The notes below the pieces were generated by a model. That model was not told the origin of the DNA, did not search any database, and saw only the letters and a program-made list of their open reading frames with translations. A DNA stretch of 64,000 bases, from NCBI GenBank assembly GCA_947359465.1, contig OX375876.1, positions 120,151,444-120,215,443 on the forward strand. The letters run 5' to 3'. Below, piece after piece: positions 56,690 through 64,000 of this stretch. Within the stretch, counting starts at the first letter, position 1, and every line of letters begins with the position of its first letter. The DNA is from Metellina segmentata (lineage: Eukaryota > Arthropoda > Arachnida > Araneae > Tetragnathidae). A program made the position numbers and the translations under genes.

Positions 56690-57000
56690 GGGAGACTGTC
56701 GCCCGCCTCTTTCGAGTTTTGTTTTTTAACATGCCGCCTCCAAGCATGTTTCACCAAACCATTATCGCATCCTCTCTCCATGCCTCGAGGCTCGAATGTT
56801 CTTCCTGAAATAACAAGGAGCGCTTTTTTTCCCATTCATAGGAACGGCGCAAACTGGAACCACTCACGCGCTGCTGTGGAAATGTATAGAAAGGGAGAGA
56901 ATTCCGGAAAGGTGATATGGTTGTTTGAGGGATTGGGAAGACAAAAAATAAGTCAAGCTGCGAGTCGTCGTGTTCCTTTTAATACATAAACTGGGAAATG
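56690..57000. other. GC-richer single-copy island
   Basis: Begins exactly where the satellite array ends. CpG-containing, with a 102-codon plus frame (56681-56989) and a 66-codon minus frame, neither recognisable. It is a candidate conserved non-coding element. Confidence 0.38.
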
Positions 57001-57009
57001 GGATCTCTT

Positions 57010-58295
57010 GGAAGCGTTTTACTGTATTTTAAATTCAAATGACATACCACGCTGAAGATTAGATGAAATGGCTTAGATGTGTGATTGGGTATGGGAATTG
57101 TTAGATACCTAGTTGTGTTTGTTATGTGGTGTTGAAAAAAATTGGTTTGTAATGTTACCGGATGCCTTTATTCTTCTGCTCCATATACTATGTGAGTTAG
57201 TACTCATATTTTAGTTATAAGCAGTTTTTTTATGTTATATAAATACATATAAATACCACTATATACCTCCTATAGATTTTACTGCTTTAGACGAACCAAG
57301 TTACCTAGCCCCAGACTCTGTTTCCTCAGGAATTTCGTTGTTGGCGTATTGTTTTCTGAGCTTTGTATACTACAAGAGCTTGCTTTCGTTCATATTCCGA
57401 CTGCTCGTTGTTGTGGCAGTTTCTGACTGTTTGTGTTGAATTGAGTTTCATTGAATATTGGTCTTTTGTGTAATATTCCGCATTAAATTTAATTTCTGTG
57501 ATTCTAAGGGAATGTAATTAGCTACAAATAGATGTATTAACAAATAGAATAAATTGCAAATTTCATGAGTTCAGTTTGAGTTTCTACTTCCTTACAGACA
57601 AACCAATTTTAGTTTGGTATGTATGCATTTAATTCAGTTTTTATTAAGAAGTGTACTAAATCTAAGACATCAGTATGGCAAGTATTATACAAATAATGTG
57701 AAGTCTGTGTACTATAATCCGATTTTAGCTGAATGGTACGGAAATAAAAATTTATCATCATTTTTAGTTCAAGAAATATTCGATTAAAATCACCAATGGT
57801 TCCAACGTGCTGATCAATCAGTTTAATGACAGGGTTGCTGACTTTTGGATCGAAAGGAGGCATGAATGTTTGTCCATCTCGGATGGATATATGGTATCTC
57901 TATAAAGAATAGTGCCTAGAATGTGCGATGTGTAACGTGAACCCACTCCCCATATAACACCAGGGCAACGAAAAGTGTGTCACAAATCCGTCCTTAAAGT
58001 GTCATGATCAGTAATGTTCAAATGATGGAGGTTTATAGAAAAAAATGGTTCCACAAGACTACCAAAAAGATTAGGTTCTAATGGATCTCGCGTCTCTCAA
58101 AAGTCGATCAATTCGAGTGAAAATTTTCGAGATATATCGTTTAATTTTTCTGATCGTCTCCAGATATACATCAAAATCAACATCCAAAGTATCAAGCCCA
58201 CGAGCACATCCTCCTTCACGATCAGAAGCATCTTAAAACCAATCATCCCATTCATTCTCCGTTCAATTTCCAATGTCCCGCATGATATCTGACTC
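57010..58295. other. AT-rich to mixed sequence, nothing recognised
   Basis: No domain in the 84-codon minus frame (57609-57863) or the 83-codon minus frame (58097-58348). Confidence 0.4.
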
Positions 58296-58299
58296 AGAA

Positions 58300-58650
58300 A
58301 GCAGCCATTTCCGACAGAGACGATCCTCGGCACTCTATCCCGAGGCAAAGAATAAGAACTGCGACTCGAGATCCATTAGAAGCCCTGGCTTCCGAGGTCG
58401 TCGAAGGGACCATTACTCAGAGACAAAGGAAAAGAGCAATTAAATCATCCTGATGCCGCAGCTGCAGCGTGTCAGTAACACATGTTTATTGTCTGCCGAA
58501 ACCGGAACAATATTGCTCTGGGAGGCCTCACCCTTTCAGAAGTTTCCTCAGTGCTCAATCTATGGTGCAGATACCGAATGACGGCTGTCTCTTCGTGGGA
58601 ATAAAGAGGGGGAATGGTTTGATTGTGGGAGTATACGTTGGTATTAAAAG
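58300..58650. other. GC-richer single-copy island
   Basis: Higher G+C than its surroundings, no internal repeat, and no convincing coding frame. Confidence 0.35.
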
Positions 58651-58769
58651 GTGCTGACCCTTTTTTGATGCAATGGTCACTGAGATTTAAGCTACACCAG
58701 TAGAATCGATTTCATAACTGTTATATTCGATATTTGGTGGTTTTATAAAATTTCTGGGAAATCTAAAGA

Positions 58770-58850
58770 GCCGGGGTAGCCAGTTGTCAGAGTAACGGAT
58801 TAGCAGCTGGAGGGTTTCGAGTTCGGTAATTTGTAAAATCAAAGACCGAC
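58770..58850 (+). mobile_element. Isolated SINE head fragment, type B
   Basis: GCCGGGGTAGCCAGTTGTCA followed by AACGGATTAGCAGCTGGAGG and GAGTTCGG is a tRNA-like head on the plus strand. The body is cut off by the oppositely oriented SINE that starts at 58868. Confidence 0.75.
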
Positions 58851-58867
58851 GTTTACAAGTCGGTAGG

Positions 58868-59178
58868 TAGGTATTTAATGAACGTAAAACTGGAGCAACA
58901 CAACGGGGTATTAAAGACAGTCCGGGAACGATCCTCCAAGCGAAAGATCGAAAGACAGCATCACGTAATATTTGGACCATGGTCAGATGACGAGGCTACA
59001 CCAGAGTGGGCACCTCACTCACCAAATTTCCACATCACGCAAACGTGAGGATATTTGAGACCCCTACGTATTAAAGTGCACAAGCCCACTTTGTACACAA
59101 CTGTGTTTATTGTATACGAACTCGCAATCATCCGGTTGCTAATCCGTTACTCTTACAACAGGGTCACCGCGGCCCCGT
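58868..59178 (-). mobile_element. SINE, head type B, near full length
   Basis: Minus strand: tail complement (GTAGGTAGGTATTTAATGAA), 3' region with ACTGGAGCAACACAACGGGG, body with ACCATGGTCAGATGACGAGG, and a complete head ending in the complement of CGGGGCCGCGGTGACCCTGT at 59178. Confidence 0.9.
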
Positions 59179-59417
59179 GTACAAGGTGGTTGGTGCACGT
59201 TAAAAACTGTCATGATTTGAAATGTCGTCACGTTAGTATGGTGTGGAATTTTAGATAGTGGAGTGCCAGCTCAGGTGATCACCTTGTCATCTGACCGTGG
59301 TTTAAAATTACGTGGTGTTATGATCAGATAGTTTTTTTTCCTTAGGGATTGATACCATAGCGTTGACAGTAGCCCATTGTGTTGCTCTAGTGCAACATTG
59401 ATTAAGTCCCTACCAAG
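59179..59417 (+). mobile_element. SINE body and tail, plus strand
   Basis: Starts GTGTACAAGGTGGTTGGTGC, continues through the body (GTGGAGTGCCAGCTCAGGTG, CATCTGACCGTGGTTTAAAA) and ends ATTAAGTCCCTACC. It abuts the minus-strand SINE head to head. With the head fragment at 58770 it may form one plus-strand SINE split by the minus-strand copy. Confidence 0.88.
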
Positions 59418-59489
59418 GAAATCTGGAGGATAATTATAGAGCGTGTAGGAAAAGAGTCATTTCATTCCTAAACTTGTTTGAACGCGATA

Positions 59490-59960
59490 TCTCCTTCATC
59501 AACATCTGACCAATTTTGCTAATGAAAAGGTATAACGTATCATCAAGATTTTATCAATCTTTTGATGACGATGAGGTCAATACTTGGTCCGTCTGTTTTT
59601 AATGAAGATATATCTCGTCCATCAAGATATCTGGTCAACCGACCAGATACCTCGTCAAAATAACAATCAGGAATGTTAATTTAGAGATGATATTTGGAAG
59701 GAGTTCACACCGCAGTAAAAATCAGAGCAGAAAGTATTACTTCCTATCATTCTCAATGCCTTGATTCTCCCTGTAAATATCTTGAGGAGGGATCTCATCA
59801 CTAGCAAAACCATTGCAGATCTATAAGTACGAAATATCTCGTCATTGGACGAAAACTAACCAGATTTTGATCTCGTCATCATGACAATATCCTGAGGACG
59901 ATATATATTGTCATTAGACAAATTGCTCAAATCTTCATAGACAAGATATCTCGTCGAAAC
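59490..59960. repeat. Palindrome-bearing ~42-bp repeat array, locus 7, both orientations
   Basis: The left half (59490-59665) runs in plus sense (CATCAACATCTGACCAATTT, ATATATCTCGTCCATCAAGA). The right half (59785-59960) runs in minus sense (GGATCTCATCACTAGCAAAA, CGAAATATCTCGTCATTGGA, ACAAGATATCTCGTCG). A spacer of about 120 bp separates them, so the locus is an imperfect inverted pair of arrays. Confidence 0.85.
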
Positions 59961-60129
59961 CACTAAAAGAATGGAGTTTTAGAGCTTAAAATTTATGCCA
60001 TACGCATGATTTTTTCGTTAAAGTCGTGATTCCAGTTGGATCTATTGGTAAAATAACTCAACTGCAAGTCATCCAAGAAACAAGTTTAGATCGAAGATGT
60101 TTCTCTGCAGACAAATCCAAACTGACCTC

Positions 60130-60208
60130 CTTGTGTGATTGATCCCATACAAAAAAAATAACCCGTCGATTTGCTCTAGTACCATGTTAATTAAAAATAC
60201 CTATCTAT
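60130..60208 (+). mobile_element. Severely 5'-truncated SINE (79 bp) with target duplication
   Basis: Only the 3' end is present (GATTTGCTCTAGTACCATGT and a CTATCTAT tail). It is bracketed by the exact 12-bp duplication CAAACTGACCTC (60118-60129 and 60209-60220). It inserted after the surrounding 605-bp duplication. Confidence 0.92.
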
Positions 60209-60259
60209 CAAACTGACCTCGTCAACTAGTAGCAGTTAAAGGAATATAATCTGTTTTGA

Positions 60260-60620
60260 ACTGTACATATATTTATACCTAGCCGTCTTATCTTTGATCA
60301 AGCATCCATTAAAACCTCTTTCACACTTCGAGTCCTCCACCTGAACTCAACTTAAACAATATTGAGGAAATAATGGCACCTTCTATCTATTTTAAAGATA
60401 CGCCATCATTACCTGTTTTAAACCATACAAATATTCATACTCGAACTTCCTTTGTCTTGATCAAACGTCAATGAACGCCCACCTCCGACGATTCCAATCC
60501 TCTCGAAATCCTAACCAAACAATCAAGACTAAAAGAATGGTCCCGAGGAAACGAAAGATACATAATGACTAGATCTCTCCCTTCCGCTACCCACTCAGGA
60601 GGTCTCGTTAAAGGGGTCCT
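60260..60620. other. Moderate-GC sequence, nothing recognised
   Basis: No repeat or coding signal beyond chance. Confidence 0.35.
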
Positions 60621-60779
60621 TCTAGTTGGGTCTCTTGGCGAAATAATTCAACAGCAACTCATCCAAGAAACAAGTCCTGAATCGGAGGTGTTTCCCCACA
60701 GGCAAGTCCAAACTAACCTCGTCAACTCGCAGTAATTAAAGTGGAGGGACTAAACTAGAACTAAGTGAAAGTGTTTGGC

Positions 60780-61020
60780 GAAATTAAGTTTCTCTGCGAG
60801 AGATGGCTGCTGCGTTATTTGCATTCGCTCGCTTTCATAAATCCGAAGGCTCCTGCGGAGGTTTAAAAGGTCCTTCAAGCGTTCACGAAGAAGTGTCATC
60901 TACGAAAAGATTATTTTGCGCATAAAAGTGCTTCGGGAGTTTAAAGGCGATATTTCACTCCCGGAAGTTATCGTATCAGTTTCCCCCAAGCTAGCCTGGA
61001 TGGTGGAATAAAGCGTGTAA
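60780..61020. other. GC-richer single-copy island
   Basis: A sharply bounded region with balanced composition (GAGAGATGGCTGCTGCGTTA, GCGGAGGTTTAAAAGGTCCT) and no reading frame of note. It is among the best candidates in the window for a conserved non-coding element. Confidence 0.4.
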
Positions 61021-61029
61021 TTATGTTAC

Positions 61030-61380
61030 GTGCTCAGTTGGCTGGAGTTGTTGCAAACGTAAGAGAATTCTAGAGACTTGGAATAGTTTTGTACTAGAAA
61101 TTTTATTATCAGCTAAAAATGCTTGTAATTTAATACACAGTTTAAATAGGGTTACCGAAACTATGTATAAACCCATTGCGCGATCTGTATGATGAAAAAT
61201 AATTTATGACTATTTATCTTGCTTAAACACCTACAAAGGGCCGGATGTTTAGGTAGTGCAAATCTTATTTTTTTTAACCTACGATTTAGGTTTAAATAGG
61301 TTTCTAACCATGCTGGGGCTGTTGGTCTTCATGTGGTATCTAGTCTTTAGCGCAAAAAAATAGACCAGAGTTTAATAAAC
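61030..61380. other. AT-rich sequence, nothing recognised
   Basis: No feature seen. Confidence 0.45.
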
Positions 61381-61384
61381 GATA

Positions 61385-61590
61385 ATATCCGCCATTAGGG
61401 AAAAAAATTACCATGTCTGGATTTCGTCATCAAAAAAATAAAAATAGGCGATATCGTGACGACAAGATATATCGTTTGTAGCAAAATTGATAAGATGTAT
61501 TTCGTCCATCAAAGGACGAAATACCTCGTCGAAAACCCTTAAAGGGGTTTTCGACGAAGTATTTCGTCTTTTAACTTTGTTTATTTCGTC
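61385..61590. repeat. Palindrome-bearing ~42-bp repeat array, locus 8, with long hairpin
   Basis: Units include ACGACAAGATATATCGTTTG and GATGTATTTCGTCCATCAA. At about 61514-61570 the arms GACGAAATACCTCGTCGAAA-ACCC and GGGG-TTTTCGACGAAGTATTTCGTC form a hairpin of about 26 bp per arm with one mismatch and a very short loop. Confidence 0.85.
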
Positions 61591-61599
61591 TTACTAACT

Positions 61600-62645
61600 T
61601 TGATTTAGGTCATTACAAGTTTACAAAACTGTTGTTTTAGCTGTTATAGTTTCGTTCTACACTATGAGACAAATTTTTAAAATTATTTATGATATTTTGG
61701 AGAATCTAAATGCCACTTCAAGAGTTAACTTCACAATACAGAGCTGTTTTAAATAGCAACAGTACCCATTAATGAATAAATTATGTGCAGATTTAAGTTC
61801 TATGTTATCTAATTAGCCTTCTTAAAGGAATAAACGACTAAACAGCGGAGGAAAACCTTCCACTTTTTATACTAAACTGGAAAGCAACGGAATAAATTTG
61901 AACTTGCTGTTCCACAAGGCTAGATGAATTTTTGACAATTACTCAAGATAACATTCTTCACAATAGACCGAACATAATTGTTCAGTATTAATCATTGTTA
62001 GAATGTTGTTTTTAACCCAACTGCAATTTCGCTGAAAAAAACTCATGTTTTATTATGAGACATTGAAAACTCATGAGGTCAGAGGTTTAAAGCATTCATA
62101 TCCATCATATCAAAATATAGTCACTATAAATTTTGATACAATAATATCACGCATAAAGCAATCTTTTAATTAACCTATAATACATCTAGCGAATTCTAAC
62201 ATAACACATGGTCATGTATCTGGGTACAAAAATATCTAAGGTACATTGTAAGTTACACCATTTATGATAAATGGCAGCTATTTATATATTAGAAGAACAT
62301 GACAGAACTTAGATCTCATTTTATTTTGCTAAGGTCTAACAATAAATTAGTCTTTTACATTAATACGCATAAGACTAATTTATTGCACTGGTCTTCTGCC
62401 AAAGGATAGTATTAGCACAAAGAAAACGTATTTTATTATTGTACGCTAACATTTTGAAGAGTTGATATATTCCGAGATTCCCTATTGTTTAAGGACGAAT
62501 TCATTTTAACTGGCATTATTTAATTCCACGTATATACTGTTATTTAAAAGTGAATTTATTTACTGTCATTTTCTAAATTATTTTTACGTTAGTAGATGTG
62601 AAATATGATGTGACGTTATAGTTTTCTGGACCCTCCTGGTGGTTG
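61600..62645. other. AT-rich sequence with one perfect hairpin
   Basis: The only structure is the 14-bp perfect inverted repeat AATAAATTAGTCTT / AAGACTAATTTATT (62341-62354 and 62371-62384) with a 16-nt loop. Confidence 0.45.
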
Positions 62646-62649
62646 GCTC

Positions 62650-62845
62650 GACGTGTAATCACGTCATTATCAAAACAGAACAGATCACGTTGAACTAAAT
62701 ATCTCGTCTTTGGAGACAAGTGACGAGATCTTGAGCTGGCCATTATTAAAATTTGGCAATAACTTGGTGAAAGGGATACCTCGTCATTAGCAAAATTGGT
62801 CAGGTTTGGATGGACTAAAACTAGGATGGATCTCGTTGGTACCAC
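62650..62845. repeat. Palindrome-bearing ~42-bp repeat array, locus 9
   Basis: Minus-sense units: GTAATCACGTCATTATCAAA, AACTAAATATCTCGTCTTTG, GACGAGATCTTGAGCTGGCC, GATACCTCGTCATTAGCAAA, ATTGGTCAGGTTTGGATGGA. Confidence 0.82.
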
Positions 62846-62968
62846 TTGAAGGGTTAATATACGGTAATATGGTGAAATTGGAGCTACCTTCTTTTTTAAG
62901 CTTTTGATATTTGGTTCGGATTTTGAAGTCGTCGACTGTAAAATTGATCCAAAGTTTTCATTTGTTAA

Positions 62969-63466
62969 CCCTTCTTTGCATAATGGTGGAAATTTCCATC
63001 ATAACATTGAAATTATATAAAAGAACAAGTTCACTTTAAGTTGATCGTGTCTGGATACCTTTTTAATGTCCATTGCATAAAAAAAACATAGCTGTCAAAA
63101 ATAAGCAAGTGTCACTATCAGTAAAACGAGCTTGAAGTTGTCATTCCGCTGTTTGTTGTAGTTGCAATAAACGTATGATTTCGTTTTTAATTTTGTTTTA
63201 TTATATTTGAGTTTCTATTGCTAAAAAAGTGAAAATGAGTGGAAGAAAGGTTTGTAACATGTGTTTCTGTTATTTTTAGAGCAATTTCTGAAAAAGTTTG
63301 CGTTTAATTTAAAAAATACCACATGATACCATCATATTGTGTTTTGCTAAATTTATACTATAAATATATACTAAGATTTTTTTAACCATTTTTCCTTTAA
63401 TTTTGAACATGAATTATATCACCTTGATTTATTTCACCAATAAAGAAAAAATCATGCAAAGAAGGG
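62969..63466. mobile_element. piggyBac-type MITE, 498 bp
   Basis: The ends CCCTTCTTTGCAT (62969) and ATGCAAAGAAGGG (ending 63466) are perfect 13-bp inverted repeats, flanked on both sides by TTAA (62965-62968 and 63467-63470). TTAA targets with CCC...GGG ends are diagnostic of the piggyBac superfamily. No transposase is visible; an ATGAGTGGAAGAAAGGTTTG start at 63236 may be a leftover of the gene's 5' end. Confidence 0.92.
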
Positions 63467-63474
63467 TTAAGGGG

Positions 63475-63944
63475 CTCCTATTTTTCGATATTTTTACTAT
63501 CATGACTGAAAACGTTTTGTTGCATTATCCCTCAACAAATTTTTGTGTGACTAGTTAAAGTTAAAACAACGCGTGTGGTGAGGCAGGCTGCCATCAAATC
63601 AAAGGAGGGTCATATGGAGCCCGCGGGTCGCGTACTCTGTTCATCAAGAAAGGAAGGTAGTGCCAGAGAGACCCTTATTCCATTTCACAATGACAATGTG
63701 TTATTCCACAATGTGAAATTCTTCCCGTCTGGGAGCAATTATTATCTACCAATGACATTTAAAGTAGTTTCATATTGTTTATTCTTTTCAACATTCTGTT
63801 TACAAAAGTGATGTTTCCTTCACTCAGCTATGAGTGTAAGACAGTGAGTACTGTGTTTTCCAAGCAGTCTGTCATCTGACAAGTAATTGTTTTTCTAAGC
63901 GTTTAGACTGTCTGATACCTTATTCACATGACTCATTGAGAAGG
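63475..63944. other. Mixed sequence, nothing recognised
   Basis: A GC-richer patch at 63570-63680 overlaps a 78-codon plus frame (63575-63811) without recognisable domain. Confidence 0.35.
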
Positions 63945-64000
63945 ACATACCGCGCCCCGGAAAGAAAAGTGACACAACACAAAAAATAAAAATTTCGATG
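63945..64000 (+). repeat. Third locus of the 6.63-kb motif, cut by window end
   Basis: CCCCGGAAAGAAAAGTGACA and the following ACAAAAAATAAAAATTTCGA match 6641-6690 in the same orientation over about 55 bp. The partner arm, if any, lies beyond the window. Confidence 0.75.

Larger units (their letters stand above)
53750..56690. repeat. Diverged satellite-like array, about 320-bp unit, 8-9 copies
   Basis: The anchor CTACCAGAGTTTCACTAGTT or variants recurs at about 53981, 54590, 54837 (partial), 55188, 55618, 55763, 56076 and 56486. Other blocks recur between them: AAGAAAATATTACTCCACAA, CATAACGTCTATGA and AAGGACAACCATTAAGAAT. Spacing is about 310-350 bp after removing inserted SINEs, with some shortened (145 bp) or lengthened (410 bp) units. 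Divergence is moderate. Copies toward the right end (56.0-56.7 kb) are the most alike, so recent exchange was there. Confidence 0.88.
60020..60750. repeat. Direct duplication spaced by about 605 bp
   Basis: 60020-60129 plus 60209-60260 aligns with 60625-60745. Shared blocks are ACTCAACTGCAAGTCATCCA / ATTCAACAGCAACTCATCCA, AAGAAACAAGT, CAAATCCAAACTGACCTC / CAAGTCCAAACTAACCTC and CGTCAACT. The left copy carries a SINE fragment that the right copy lacks. Confidence 0.85.

Noticed and set aside
62341..62384. Perfect 14-bp inverted repeat as a regulatory stem
   Set aside because: AT-rich arms of this length occur readily in such sequence and no gene is nearby.

Overview
The window is AT-rich eukaryotic DNA (about two thirds A+T by eye). 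I find no intact host gene: no reading frame exceeds about 146 codons, and the only recognisable protein similarities are broken transposable-element proteins. The tRNA-headed SINEs share their body (3' end reading GTTGTGTTGCTCTAGTACGA, tail of ATTACC repeats) with a repeat I recall from orb-weaver type spider genomes. An arthropod, most likely a spider, is my best guess. That is recall and inference, not proof. The window is probably intergenic or a long intron.

Layout. 0-5 kb: a GC-richer island, a 440-450 bp tandem array (756-2703), a probable LINE 3' end, a degenerate ~250 bp tandem array (3.39-4.23 kb) and another island. 5-9.3 kb: a 24-bp minisatellite, a 31-bp inverted-repeat pair, a SINE and a Tc1 relic. 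10-19 kb: two inverted copies of an ~830 bp repeat flanking a mariner deletion derivative that carries a Helitron, a MITE with repeated internal motifs, a SINE and a Tigger-like element. 19.9-22.2 kb: a broken THAP-domain exon, several TGACGTCA palindromes and long AT microsatellites. 26-33 kb: a duplicated ~300 bp unit, a LINE fragment with an RNase H motif, a second Tigger-like element and a longer pogo-like element. 35-37 kb: a ~245 bp tandem array interrupted by a hAT element with an exact 8-bp target duplication. 41-48 kb: minisatellites, a 1454-bp mariner-like element with both termini and a decayed transposase, and SINEs. 49.4-50.8 kb: a fold-back (palindromic) tandem array invaded by SINEs with exact target duplications. 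52-57 kb: a Tc1 relic, SINEs and a ~320 bp satellite-like array of about 3 kb. 58-64 kb: head-on SINEs, a 605-bp duplication and a piggyBac-type MITE.

The most unusual feature is a short repeat with a unit of about 42 bp. It carries degenerate versions of the 16-bp palindrome GACGAGATATCTCGTC and of GATCTTGATG. It recurs at nine or more dispersed loci, in both orientations, as small diverged arrays. I do not recognise it as a known family.

Scattered among the repeats are roughly ten GC-richer, apparently single-copy islands of 200-800 bp. They resemble conserved non-coding elements more than genes, but this cannot be decided without comparison to other genomes.
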